Assembly (NCBI RefSeq): GCF_002797895.1
Contig: NZ_PGES01000001.1
Location: forward strand, 3,224,001-3,288,000
Direction of reading: 5' to 3'
DNA: 64,000 bases
Origin: Janthinobacterium sp. 67
GTDB taxonomy: Bacteria; Pseudomonadota; Gammaproteobacteria; Burkholderiales; Burkholderiaceae_D
The notes under the pieces: generated by a model
Told to the model about the DNA's origin: nothing
The model's database searches: none
What the model saw: only the letters and a program-made list of their open reading frames with translations
In this document: positions 1 to 8,317 of the stretch, piece by piece
How the letters are laid out: each line of letters opens with the position of its first letter
Position numbering within the stretch: the first letter of the stretch is position 1
Translations under genes and position numbers: made by a program

Positions 1-849
1 AAGGTCGTCGCCTGGAACCACGTCAACGGGTCCGCGCTGACGGTGGCCAACGAGATCAACAAGGTTTCCGACCTGGGTGGACGCACGGTCGCCATCCCGT
101 TCTGGTACTCGATCCACAACATCCTGCTGCAGCAGATCCTGTCCTCGAACGGCTTGACGCCGGTGACGCGCGCGCGCAACGCGGCCATCAAGCCGAATGA
201 AGTGAACCTGGTCGTGCTGGCACCCGCCGAAATGGTTTCCGCCCTGGCCAGCAAGTCGATCGCCGGATACATCGTGGCGGAGCCCTTCAATGCGGCGGCG
301 GAAAACGCCGGCATCGGCAAGATCCTGCGCTTCTCGGGCGACGTGTGGAAAAACCATGCATGCTGCGTTACTTTCCTGTCCGAGCGCGACATCAACACAC
401 GTCCCGAATGGGCGCAAAAGGTCACCAACGCCATCGTCAAGGCGCAGCTGTGGACGCGCACGAACCAGGTCGACACGGCCAAGCTGCTGTCGAACGTGGG
501 CGAGCACCGCTACACGCCGCATCCGCTGCAGGTGCTGACCAAGGTGCTGGCCACCACCGATTACGCCGGCTACGAAAAGCAGGGCCTGATCGTGCACAAG
601 AACTGGCAGCAGCGCCGCATCGACTTCCAGCCATATCCGTTCGCCTCGTACACGGAAGAACTGGTGCGCGCCATCGGCCGCACCAAGGTGGAAGGCGATA
701 CGCGCTTCCTGGCCAATCTCGATCCGAAATTCGCCGCGCGCGACCTGGTCGATGACCGCTTCGTGCGCAAGGCCATCACGGCGGTCGGCGGCCCGGCCGC
801 CTTCGGCTTGCCGGCCAACCTGCTGCGCAGCGAAACCGTGGCGGTCTGA
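1..849 (+). CDS. ABC transporter substrate-binding protein, NMT1/SsuA-like (5' end outside window)
   Basis: The reading frame is open from base 1 (it begins K-V-V-A-W-N-H-V-N-G), so the 5' end, including any signal peptide, lies upstream; the GTG at 43 is internal. The visible part carries the DLGGRTVAIPF region typical of periplasmic binding proteins for nitrate, sulfonate or thiamine precursors (NMT1/THI5-like family), followed by an AGYIVAEPFN segment that in this family faces the ligand. It ends 2 bases before the permease at 852, so the two are almost certainly cotranscribed. The substrate cannot be told from sequence. No ATPase gene is visible; it is presumably upstream. Confidence 0.8.
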   Translation, partial: KVVAWNHVNGSALTVANEINKVSDLGGRTVAIPFWYSIHNILLQQILSSNGLTPVTRARNAAIKPNEVNLVVLAPAEMVSALASKSIAGYIVAEPFNAAAENAGIGKILRFSGDVWKNHACCVTFLSERDINTRPEWAQKVTNAIVKAQLWTRTNQVDTAKLLSNVGEHRYTPHPLQVLTKVLATTDYAGYEKQGLIVHKNWQQRRIDFQPYPFASYTEELVRAIGRTKVEGDTRFLANLDPKFAARDLVDDRFVRKAITAVGGPAAFGLPANLLRSETVAV

Positions 850-851
850 CG

Positions 852-1616
852 ATGGCAAGCAAGCTGTTCACGAAGTTCGGCCTGCCCCTCGTGGGGCTGG
901 CCTGTGCCTTGCTGCTGTGGTCCATGGGCGTGACGGCGCTGGAGAAATCCACGCCGATTGCCACCGCTTTTGCGCCCTTGCCCACGGCGCTGGCGTTCAA
1001 GGAGATGGTGGGCGGCGCGGATATCTGGCTGCACGTGGTATTGAGCCTGCAGCGGGTGGCCGTGGGCCTGGGACTGGCCATCGTCATCGGCGTGCCGCTC
1101 GGCGTGCTGGTGGCCATGTCGAAAAGCTTTTCCGGCGCGGCCATGCCGCTGTTCCAGCTGCTGCGCATGATTTCGCCGCTGTCGTGGATGCCGATCGCCG
1201 TGATGGTGCTCGGTGTCGGCGACGCGCCCGTGTACTTCCTGCTGGCGTTTGCGGCCGTCTGGCCTATCCTGCTCAATACGGCGGCCGGCGTGGCGCGGCT
1301 CGATCCGAACTGGCTGCTGCTGGCGCGCAGCCTGTCGGCCACGCGCAGCGAGATCGTCTTCAAGGTGATTTTGCCGGGCATCACGGCCGACATTCTGACC
1401 GGCGTGCGCCTGGCCATCGGCATCATCTGGATCGTGCTGGTGCCGGCGGAAATGCTGGGCGTGTCGGCGGGCCTCGGCTACTTCATCCTCGACACGCGCG
1501 ACCGCCTCGCGTATTCGGAACTGATGGCCGCCATCGTGCTGATCGGCATACTCGGCTTCATTCTCGATTACCTGGCCCGCGCCGCGCATGCGCGCTGGCT
1601 GCACGTCAAGAACTAA
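852..1616 (+). CDS. ABC transporter permease, SsuC/TauC-like
   Basis: This 254-residue integral membrane protein has an N-terminal membrane segment (about residues 12-30) and the BPD_transp_1 fold. The EAA-type cytoplasmic loop is seen near residues 155-185 (ARSLSATRSEIVFKVILPG), where the ATPase docks. Length and sequence fit permeases of the nitrate/sulfonate/taurine importer family. It directly follows the binding-protein gene with a 2-base gap. Its stop codon overlaps the stop of the convergent plsC-like gene by 4 bases, so no room is left for a separate terminator. The transported compound is unknown. Confidence 0.85.
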   Translation: MASKLFTKFGLPLVGLACALLLWSMGVTALEKSTPIATAFAPLPTALAFKEMVGGADIWLHVVLSLQRVAVGLGLAIVIGVPLGVLVAMSKSFSGAAMPLFQLLRMISPLSWMPIAVMVLGVGDAPVYFLLAFAAVWPILLNTAAGVARLDPNWLLLARSLSATRSEIVFKVILPGITADILTGVRLAIGIIWIVLVPAEMLGVSAGLGYFILDTRDRLAYSELMAAIVLIGILGFILDYLARAAHARWLHVKN

Positions 1617-2359
1617 GCGGCCTTGTCCAGCGGCAGCGCGGCGGCCACGGCCGCCTGCGTTGCCGCCGCCAGTTCGCGCCGGTGCGCGCCTGTCGTCGCC
1701 ACCGGCGCCAGACAGGTCAGGCGCGCCGTGATGGGCGGGCCGCTCAGTATCGCCACCATGCTTTGCGCAAAGCTCATCTCGCCGATAAAGTCGACGGCGT
1801 GGTGCAAGGCCCCCTGGTCATCCACATACACGAGCGCGAACGGCTGCACCGGCACGTGCGCGTCGATGGCCGCCTCGAACAAATTGGCGTGAAACGGCAG
1901 GATCTGTCCTTGCGCGGCGGTCGTGCCTTCGGGGAAAAACGCGATGCGCTCGCCCGCCGTCAACCTGTCCACCAGGCCCTGGAAAATCAGACGCAGGTCA
2001 CGCTTGCTGCCGCGCGAAATGAAGATGGTGCCGGCGCGCCCCGCCAGCCAGCCGAGGATGGGCCAGGCACGAATTTCCGCCTTGGCGACGAAACGGCAGG
2101 GGTGGACGGCGTTGATGACGAAGATGTCGAGCCACGAGACGTGGTTCGCCACCACCATCGCATGGTCGAGGGCCGGCACGCTGTCGGCCGGCTGCGCCAC
2201 GTGCACGCCGCAAATGTCGAGCAGCTGCGTCGACCAGCGGCGGATGCGCCGGTTGCGACCTTCCAGGTCCAGCCAGGGAAAGACCACGGCGCTTTCGGCC
2301 ATGCCGCAGCTCAGGTGGATGGCGATGCGCGCGAGGCGGTAGGTAAGCAGAAGTTTCAA
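1613..2359 (-). CDS. plsC: 1-acyl-sn-glycerol-3-phosphate acyltransferase (PlsC family)
   Basis: Membrane-associated acyltransferase that would convert lysophosphatidate to phosphatidate in phospholipid synthesis. It shows the HX4D motif (NHVSWLD, about residues 72-78), the FISRG block, and the FPEGTT motif (142-147). The frame is open back to 2443, but that extension runs through a palindromic repeat at 2406-2432. The family N-terminus (LKLLLTYRLARI) begins at a TTG at 2359, which I chose; no strong ribosome binding site precedes it, so the start is uncertain. It is the last gene of the algH-ruvX-pyrR-pyrB-pyrC' run. A lyso-ornithine-lipid acyltransferase role (OlsA) is also possible. Confidence 0.8.
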   Translation of the reverse strand: MKLLLTYRLARIAIHLSCGMAESAVVFPWLDLEGRNRRIRRWSTQLLDICGVHVAQPADSVPALDHAMVVANHVSWLDIFVINAVHPCRFVAKAEIRAWPILGWLAGRAGTIFISRGSKRDLRLIFQGLVDRLTAGERIAFFPEGTTAAQGQILPFHANLFEAAIDAHVPVQPFALVYVDDQGALHHAVDFIGEMSFAQSMVAILSGPPITARLTCLAPVATTGAHRRELAAATQAAVAAALPLDKAA

Positions 2360-2388
2360 ATGACACCAACAAATTAAATAAGGCTCTC

Positions 2389-2432
2389 GACCCCAAGCAA
2401 AATCTGGGGTCAGACCCGGCGGGTCTGACCCC
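2389..2432. repeat. Palindromic intergenic repeat, copy 1
   Basis: A perfect inverted repeat at 2406-2432 has arms GGGGTCAGACCC and GGGTCTGACCCC around a 3-base GGC spacer. It is nested with a further GACCCC...GGGGTC pair starting near 2389. Near-identical elements occur at 36297-36323 and 60320-60347. It sits between plsC and pyrC' and could act as an RNA hairpin in the operon transcript. Confidence 0.85.
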
Positions 2433-2466
2433 GGCTTCGACACCTTCGCTGGTGCACTAGCGGCAA

Positions 2467-3768
2467 TTAACGCTGAAACGCCACCTGTCCGGCAACGATG
2501 GTCGCCTTGACGATGCCGCTCAGCTCATAGCCGAGGAAAGGCGTGTGCTTGCCCTGGCTGGCCAGCGAGGCCGACGACACGGTCCAGCGCGCGGCGGGAT
2601 CGAAGACGCAGATGTCGGCCGCTTCGCCCACGGCCAGGCTGCCGGCCGGGATGCCGGCGACACGGGCCGCGTCGGACGTGACCTTGGCCACGGCGCGCGC
2701 CAGCGGACGTGCGCCCGCTTGCGGCTGGTTCAAGGCATAATCGTCGGCCCATTTCAGGGCCAAGGACAGCAGCAGTTCCAGGCCTGTGGCGCCGGGCGAC
2801 GCTTCGCCGAACGGCAGCAATTTTTCATCGTCGTCGACAGGCGTGTGGTCCGAGCACATGGCGTCGACCGTGCCGTCAAGCAGGCCGGCGCGGATCGCAT
2901 CGCGGTCGCGCTGGCTGCGGAACGGCGGCGTGACCCTGGCGTTCGGGTCGAAGAAGCCGATGTCGGCGTCCGTCAGGTGCACGTGGTGCACGCCCACGTC
3001 GCAGGTGACGGGAAGACCTTCCGCTTTCGCCGCTCGGATCAGTTCCAGGCCCGCCGCCGACGAGATGCGGCACAGGTGCACGCGCGCGCGGCTGGCGCGC
3101 ATCAATTCGAAAATCGTGTGCAGGGCGATGGTTTCCGACATCACGGGCACGCCGGACAAGCCCAGGCGCGAGGCCAGCGGGCCGCTGTGGGCGATGCCGC
3201 CGCGGCCGATGTGCGGGTCTTGCGGGCGCAGCCAGACCGTGTAGCCGAAGGTGTTCGCGTACTGCATGGCGCGCAGCAGCACGGTCGTGTCTTCGATCGG
3301 CTCTTCGGCCTGCGCGAAGCCGATGCAGCCTGCTTCCGTCAGTTCCGCCATTTCCGTCAGCGACTGGCCTTTCAAGCCCATGGTCAACGCGCCCAGCGGG
3401 TGCACGTGGGCCTTGTTCTGCGTCTTGGCGCGGTATTTCAGCATCTCCACCAGGCCCGGCTCGTCCAGCACGGGATCGGTATCGGGCGGGCACACCAGGC
3501 TCGTGACGCCGCCTTGGAGGGCCGCCTGCAATTCCGATTCCAGGGTCGCCTTGTATTCGTAACCCGGCTCGCGCAGGCGCGCGGACAGGTCGACCAGGCC
3601 GGGGGCAACCACCAGGCCGGCCGCGTCAAACGTCGTGTCGGCGGTGAAGCCGGCCGGGGCGCTGCCCACGGCCAGCACCTTGCCGTCGGCGATAAACAGG
3701 TCTTGCAAGCCATCGATGCCGTTGGCAGGGTCGATCAAATGGCCGTTCTTGATATGTAGTGTCGTCAT
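2467..3768 (-). CDS. pyrC': Non-catalytic dihydroorotase homologue (PyrC')
   Basis: A 433-residue amidohydrolase-fold protein resembling class I dihydroorotase, but with the zinc ligands lost. The HxH of the canonical DxHxHxREPG motif is replaced by DLSARLREPG (residues 60-69), the central HxxDP-type histidine region reads GFAQAEEP, and the later histidine position reads HLCRISS. The DHTP motif near residue 305 remains. In Pseudomonas the matching gene pyrC' encodes an inactive subunit needed to assemble aspartate transcarbamoylase; gene order here (pyrR-pyrB-pyrC') is the same. I infer a structural role with PyrB and an active PyrC elsewhere. It starts 24 bases after the pyrB stop. Confidence 0.9.
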   Translation of the reverse strand: MTTLHIKNGHLIDPANGIDGLQDLFIADGKVLAVGSAPAGFTADTTFDAAGLVVAPGLVDLSARLREPGYEYKATLESELQAALQGGVTSLVCPPDTDPVLDEPGLVEMLKYRAKTQNKAHVHPLGALTMGLKGQSLTEMAELTEAGCIGFAQAEEPIEDTTVLLRAMQYANTFGYTVWLRPQDPHIGRGGIAHSGPLASRLGLSGVPVMSETIALHTIFELMRASRARVHLCRISSAAGLELIRAAKAEGLPVTCDVGVHHVHLTDADIGFFDPNARVTPPFRSQRDRDAIRAGLLDGTVDAMCSDHTPVDDDEKLLPFGEASPGATGLELLLSLALKWADDYALNQPQAGARPLARAVAKVTSDAARVAGIPAGSLAVGEAADICVFDPAARWTVSSASLASQGKHTPFLGYELSGIVKATIVAGQVAFQR

Positions 3769-3792
3769 GCTCGCTTACTCGTCCTTGGGCTA

Positions 3793-4758
3793 TCAGCCCT
3801 GATTACCAGCCAAAATACTCATCACCGCCATGCGCACGGCGATACCGAAGGTCACCTGCGGCAGGATCACCGCCTGCGGACCGTCGGCCACGGCCGAATC
3901 GATTTCCACGCCGCGGTTCATCGGGCCCGGATGCATGACGATGGCATCCGGTTTCGCCAGCGCCAGGCGCTCGGGCGTCAAGCCGTAGCTCTTGAAATAT
4001 TCCTGCGCCGACGGCAGCAGCGCGCCGCTCATGCGCTCGTTTTGCAGGCGCAGCATGATGATCACGTCGACGCCTTTCAAGCCTTCATCCATGTTGGTGA
4101 AGGTGCGCACGCCCATCTGTTCCAGGCCGCCCGGCAGCAGGGTGTGCGGGCCGATGGCGCGCACTTCCGGCACGCCCAGCGTGGTCAGCGCATGGATGTC
4201 GGAACGGGCCACGCGGCTGTGCAGGATGTCGCCCACGATGGCCACCGTCAGGTTGGTGAAATCCTTCTTGTAGTGGCGGATCGTGTACATGTCGAGCAAG
4301 CCCTGGGTCGGGTGCGCGTGGCGGCCATCGCCCGCGTTGACGACGTGGACGTGCGGCTGCTTGGTATCGATCAGGTGCTTGGCGATCAGGTAGGGCGCGC
4401 CCGACTGCGCGTGGCGCACGACGAACATGTCGGCATGCATGGCCGACAGGTTGTCGATGGTGTCGAGCAGGGACTCGCCCTTGCTGGCCGACGAAGCCTG
4501 GATGTTCAGGTTGATGACGTCGGCCGACAGCCTTTTTGATGCGATTTCAAAGGTGGTGCGGGTGCGCGTGGAGTTTTCAAAGAACAGGTTGAAAACGCTT
4601 TTGCCGCGCATCAGCGGGACCTTTTTCACGTCGCGGTCGGAAATACCGACGAACGAGGAAGCCGTGTCGAGGATGTGGTTGACGATAGACTTCGGCAAGC
4701 CTTCAATCGTCAGCAGATGTTGCAGTTCGCCGTGTTTATTCAGTTGCGGATTAAGCAT
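3793..4758 (-). CDS. pyrB: Aspartate carbamoyltransferase catalytic subunit
   Basis: Catalyses carbamoyl phosphate plus aspartate to carbamoyl aspartate, the second step of pyrimidine synthesis. The 321-residue protein has the carbamoyl-phosphate signature [12 protein letters not shown] (about residues 59-70), [12 protein letters not shown] near 148, and [11 protein letters not shown] near 274. There is no pyrI; together with pyrC' this indicates the dodecameric class A enzyme known from Pseudomonas. The start overlaps the 3' end of pyrR by 8 bases, which supports translational coupling. Confidence 0.96.
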   Translation of the reverse strand: MLNPQLNKHGELQHLLTIEGLPKSIVNHILDTASSFVGISDRDVKKVPLMRGKSVFNLFFENSTRTRTTFEIASKRLSADVINLNIQASSASKGESLLDTIDNLSAMHADMFVVRHAQSGAPYLIAKHLIDTKQPHVHVVNAGDGRHAHPTQGLLDMYTIRHYKKDFTNLTVAIVGDILHSRVARSDIHALTTLGVPEVRAIGPHTLLPGGLEQMGVRTFTNMDEGLKGVDVIIMLRLQNERMSGALLPSAQEYFKSYGLTPERLALAKPDAIVMHPGPMNRGVEIDSAVADGPQAVILPQVTFGIAVRMAVMSILAGNQG

Positions 4759-5290
4759 GGTGGGTATCTAAGGTGAGCGTGAATTTTCCATCGTCGACTT
4801 GCTTCAGGACCAGGGCCTGGCCCGCTGGCACGGCAGTGTAGGCGGCCACGAAATCGGCGGCCACCGGCAGCTGGCGTTCGCCGCGGTCGACCAGGGCCGC
4901 CAGCATGATCTTGGCCGGGCGGCCATAGTCGAACAATTCATTGATGGCCGCGCGCGTCGTGCGGCCCGTGTACAGCACATCGTCGACCAGCAGGATGGTG
5001 GCGCCGGCCACGTCGAAACCGATTTGCGTCGGCTTGACGTCCGCATGCAAGCCCTTCTGGGCGAAGTCGTCGCGGTAGAACGAGACGTCGAGCACGCCCA
5101 GGCGGTCGAGCAGGTTCAGGTCGCGCGCCAGGCGTTCGGCCAGCCAGGCGCCGCCCGAATGGATGCCGACGATGGCCACGTTGGGGATGCCCGCCAGGCC
5201 GCTCTGCACTTGCTGCAGCAAGACCGCATACAGGGCCTCGGCGTCGAGTTGGGAAGGATTCGTAGGTTGCGGCATGGAGTTCTTGATCAT
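4751..5290 (-). CDS. pyrR: Pyr operon regulator / uracil phosphoribosyltransferase PyrR
   Basis: A 179-residue phosphoribosyltransferase-fold protein with the PRPP-binding loop [14 protein letters not shown] near residues 98-112. In Gram-positives PyrR is an RNA-binding attenuation protein; in proteobacteria with this gene order its regulatory role is less clear. I see no convincing anti-terminator/terminator pair in the 28-base gap upstream. The ATG at 5290 was kept; an in-frame ATG at 5275 is an alternative start. It lies between ruvX and pyrB in an apparent operon. Confidence 0.92.
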   Translation of the reverse strand: MIKNSMPQPTNPSQLDAEALYAVLLQQVQSGLAGIPNVAIVGIHSGGAWLAERLARDLNLLDRLGVLDVSFYRDDFAQKGLHADVKPTQIGFDVAGATILLVDDVLYTGRTTRAAINELFDYGRPAKIMLAALVDRGERQLPVAADFVAAYTAVPAGQALVLKQVDDGKFTLTLDTHHA

Positions 5291-5318
5291 TCAGGAATGG
5301 GCCAAAAAGGTCAGATTA

Positions 5319-5717
5319 TTAATAATTCGCGTCGAAATACTGTTGCAGGATGATGGCAGCGGCGCGGTCGTCGATGACTTCGCCGCGCCTGGCGGCGATG
5401 ACGGCCGAGGAATAGCGCTCGTCGACCAGTTCCACGGGCAGGTTGAAACGGCCGTGCACCTGGTTGGCGAAACGGCGGCAGCGCGCGCTCATCTCGTGTT
5501 CCGTGCCATCGGGATGGCTGGGCAGGCCCACCACGATGCGGCTCGCGCCCCACTCCTTGATCAGGCTATCGATGGCGGCGAACTTCGGCTCGTTCGCCGT
5601 GGCCGTGATCACGCTGAGCGGCTTGGCCTGGCAAATCATGGTATTGCCGATGGCAACGCCGATGCGTTTCAAGCCGAAATCGAAGGCGAGGATGGTGTCG
5701 ATGGCGTCACCGCTCAT
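5319..5717 (-). CDS. ruvX: Putative pre-16S rRNA nuclease / RuvX (YqgF)
   Basis: A 132-residue RNase H-fold protein. The first acidic motif is ILAFDFGLKRIGVAIG (about residues 9-24), followed by VVGLPSHPDGTE and DERYSS, and a C-terminal DDRAAAIILQQYFD motif. YqgF is implicated in 16S rRNA 5'-end maturation and was formerly annotated as a Holliday junction resolvase. It begins inside the algH/yqgE stop (4-base overlap) and lies 28 bases before pyrR, matching the order known in pseudomonads and Burkholderiales. Confidence 0.93.
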   Translation of the reverse strand: MSGDAIDTILAFDFGLKRIGVAIGNTMICQAKPLSVITATANEPKFAAIDSLIKEWGASRIVVGLPSHPDGTEHEMSARCRRFANQVHGRFNLPVELVDERYSSAVIAARRGEVIDDRAAAIILQQYFDANY

Positions 5718-6361
5718 GCGTGGCCAGCCTCGCTCGCCAGCATGAGGGGGTCGATGCCCAGCAATTTGATGGCCGCCACGTAGCGCTGCTCGATGGGGAA
5801 ATCGAACAGGATGTCGGCCGAGGCGCCCACCGTCAGCCAGCCGTTGCGGCCGATCTCGTCTTCCAGCTGGCCCGGGCTCCAGCCCGAGTAGCCGATGGAG
5901 ACGAGCATGCGCTCGGGACCATCGCCCTTGGCGACGGCTTCGAGCACGTCGATCGAAGTGGTAAACGCCACTTCATCGGTCACCGTCAGCGACGAGGAGT
6001 AGCGCGCGCCCGGCGTATGCAGCACGAAGCCGCGGTCATCCTGCACGGGGCCGCCGAACATGATCGGTTCATTGATGATGGGCGTGTCGCTGCCGGCCGC
6101 CAGTTTCAGGTCGATGCGGTCGAACAGCACTTCCATGGTCATGTCGGTGGGCTTGTTGATGACGACGCCGAGCACGCCGTTTTCATTGTGTTCGCACACG
6201 TACACGACCGTGCCGCCGAAGATCGGATCTTGCATGGCCGGCATCGCAATGAGGAAATGGTTGGCCAGATTCAGGGTGGAGGAACCGGTCGCGGCCGGTT
6301 CTCCCACACCCTGCATCAGACGATGTCCTGGTAGAGTCTGGTCGATTTTACTCTTTTTCAT
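5714..6361 (-). CDS. YqgE/AlgH family protein (UPF0301)
   Basis: A 215-residue cytosolic protein of the AlgH family, recognised by NHFLIAMPAMQDPIFGGTVVY, written here in two parts as NHFLIAMPAM and QDPIFGGTVVY, and by GYSGWSPGQLEDEI (about residues 155-170). Its biochemical role is unresolved; in Pseudomonas it was linked to alginate expression, and its position next to ruvX is very widely conserved. An in-frame ATG 15 codons downstream is an alternative start. It is the first gene of the run ending in plsC, so the promoter should lie within 6362-6702. Confidence 0.88.
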   Translation of the reverse strand: MKKSKIDQTLPGHRLMQGVGEPAATGSSTLNLANHFLIAMPAMQDPIFGGTVVYVCEHNENGVLGVVINKPTDMTMEVLFDRIDLKLAAGSDTPIINEPIMFGGPVQDDRGFVLHTPGARYSSSLTVTDEVAFTTSIDVLEAVAKGDGPERMLVSIGYSGWSPGQLEDEIGRNGWLTVGASADILFDFPIEQRYVAAIKLLGIDPLMLASEAGHA

Positions 6362-6702
6362 ACGCGATGCTCTCTCTGTGGGCTTGCTGGCAAGTCTCGC
6401 TTACCCCGCTATCGTACGCCTGGCGCAAGCTGCCGCGAATCTTGGGCGGCGCGCACCGTGGTGCCAGGCGTTATTCTTGTTATCTTATAAATTAATGATC
6501 AATTCGCTATGCTTGCGGGCGCATTTCGATGCCAATTGTAAAATTGATTGCAAAATCGCTGTCGCACATAAAGCGCCACGAACATACCCGGTAGTTTACA
6601 CTGAATTGCCGCCGCAGCGACGCCAAAGGCACGACGCGAGCGGCCATAAAGCCCTGTTGGCGGCAAAAAATAGCCTATCTTTGACACTGAACACGCGAAA
6701 TA
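6362..6702. other. Divergent intergenic region yqgE / photolyase
   Basis: This 341-base gap between divergent genes must contain both promoters. It is AT-rich around 6476-6560. A TTGACA hexamer at 6681-6686 lies too close to the photolyase start to serve as its -35 box. I see no clear operator, RNA gene or ORF. Confidence 0.5.
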
Positions 6703-8166
6703 ATGACAATCAAGACTTCCCTGGTGTGGTTCCGGCGCGATCTGCGCGCGTTTGACCATGTTGCACTGCATCACGCCCTGCGCCAGAGCCAGGCCGTGCA
6801 TTGCGTCTTCGTGTACGACACCGCCATCCTGGCTGCGCTGCCGCGCCGCGACCGTCGAATCGATTTCATCCATGCCAGCGTGGCCGAGCTGGCCAGCGAG
6901 CTGCGCCAGCTCGGTGGCGACCTGATCGTGCTGCACGCGGACGCGGCCGAAGCCATCCCGCGCCTGGCGGCCGAATTGAACGCCGACGCCGTCTTTGCCA
7001 ACCACGACTACGAGCCGCAAGCGATCGCCCGCGACGCCACGGTGGCGGCCGCGCTCACGCGCGACGCGCGCCTGTGGTTCAGCTTCAAGGACCAGGTGAT
7101 CTTTGAAAAGGACGAAGTGCTGACCTTGTCGGCCAAGCCCTACACCGTCTACACGCCGTACAAGAATGCCTGGCTGAAGAAAATGCGCGCCGAACCCGGC
7201 TGCCTGGCGCCGTTCGACATCGAGCCGCACGCGGCCAGCCTGGCGCCGCCGCGCGCCGGCACGCCGGCGCCCCTGCCCACCCTGGGCGAACTGGGTTTCG
7301 AGGCGAGCAACCTGGCCGAACTGGCCATTCCCACCGGTATGTCGGGCGCCAGCACGCTGTTTGACGATTTCCTGGCGCGCGTGGCCCGCTATGACGTGGC
7401 GCGCGATTTCCCCGCCCTGAAGGGGCCGTCCTACCTGTCCATGCATTTGCGCTTCGGCACCGTGTCGCTGCGCTACCTGGTGCGCACCATCGTCGACCTG
7501 ATGGACCGGGGCGGCGGCGGCGATGGCGCGCCCGTGTGGCTGGCAGAACTGATCTGGCGCGATTTCTACGCCATGATCTTGTACCAGAACCCGCACGTGG
7601 AAGGCGGCGCCTTCAAACCGGCCTACGACGCCATCGCCTGGGCAACCGGGCTTGAGGCCGATGCCGCCTTTGCCGCCTGGTGCGAGGGGCGCACCGGCTA
7701 CCCGCTGGTGGACGCGGCCATGGCGCAGCTGAACCAGACGGGCTATATGCACAACCGCCTGCGCATGGTCACGGCCTGCTTTTTGATCAAGGATCTGGGT
7801 ATCGACTGGCGCCGCGGCGAAGCGTACTTTGCGCTGCACCTGAACGACTTCGACCTGGCCTCGAACAACGGCGGCTGGCAATGGGCTTCGTCGTCGGGCT
7901 GCGACGCGCAGCCCTACTTCCGCATCTTCAATCCCATTACGCAGTCGGAAAAATTCGATGCGGGCGGGCGCTTCATCCGCCGCTACCTGCCGCAACTGAA
8001 GGCGCTGGGCGACAAGGAAATCCACGCGCCCTGGCTGGTGCCGCGCATGCTGCTCGAGCAAAAAAACATCGTGCTGGGACGCGATTATCCGGAACCGCTG
8101 GTGCAGCACGACGAGGCGCGCAAGGAGACGCTGGAACGCTATGCCGTGGTGAAGGTGGTGGCGTAG
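6703..8166 (+). CDS. phrB: Deoxyribodipyrimidine photo-lyase (CPD photolyase)
   Basis: Light-dependent repair of cyclobutane pyrimidine dimers. The 487-residue protein starts with the antenna domain (TSLVWFRRDLRAFDH, residues 3-17). The FAD-binding C-terminal half includes WRDFYAMILY, the GRTGYPLVDAAMAQL stretch, MHNRLRMVTACFLIKDL, and WASSSGCDAQPYFRIFNP near residue 393, all typical of class I CPD photolyases. It stands alone on this strand, followed by two palindromic repeats and a convergent chpA. Confidence 0.95.
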   Translation: MTIKTSLVWFRRDLRAFDHVALHHALRQSQAVHCVFVYDTAILAALPRRDRRIDFIHASVAELASELRQLGGDLIVLHADAAEAIPRLAAELNADAVFANHDYEPQAIARDATVAAALTRDARLWFSFKDQVIFEKDEVLTLSAKPYTVYTPYKNAWLKKMRAEPGCLAPFDIEPHAASLAPPRAGTPAPLPTLGELGFEASNLAELAIPTGMSGASTLFDDFLARVARYDVARDFPALKGPSYLSMHLRFGTVSLRYLVRTIVDLMDRGGGGDGAPVWLAELIWRDFYAMILYQNPHVEGGAFKPAYDAIAWATGLEADAAFAAWCEGRTGYPLVDAAMAQLNQTGYMHNRLRMVTACFLIKDLGIDWRRGEAYFALHLNDFDLASNNGGWQWASSSGCDAQPYFRIFNPITQSEKFDAGGRFIRRYLPQLKALGDKEIHAPWLVPRMLLEQKNIVLGRDYPEPLVQHDEARKETLERYAVVKVVA

Positions 8167-8195
8167 TCAGGTAATTGATTGGCATTACGGTGATG

Positions 8196-8223
8196 TCGGG
8201 TTACGCGCTGCGCGCTAACCCGA
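8196..8223. repeat. REP-like inverted repeat 1
   Basis: An inverted repeat with arms TCGGGTTACGCGC and GCGCTAACCCGA (one mismatch) lies between the convergent photolyase and chpA genes. It pairs with a related element at 8260-8293 of the same GTAGGTCGG(A/G)TTA type. It probably forms a hairpin in both transcripts and may act as a bidirectional terminator. Confidence 0.75.
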
Positions 8224-8259
8224 CCTACCCGACTTGCGTCGTCAATCAACAGGCGTAGG

Positions 8260-8293
8260 TCGGATTAGCGGGGCAAGGCCCAGCGTAATCCGA
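8260..8293. repeat. REP-like inverted repeat 2
   Basis: A second inverted repeat, with arms TCGGATTAGCG and CGTAATCCGA. Compared with the copy at 8196-8223 the inner base has changed from G to A with the complementary change in the other arm. It ends 24 bases before the chpA stop codon. Confidence 0.7.
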
Positions 8294-8317
8294 CAACATT
8301 GTTGGCATTGGCGCCGG

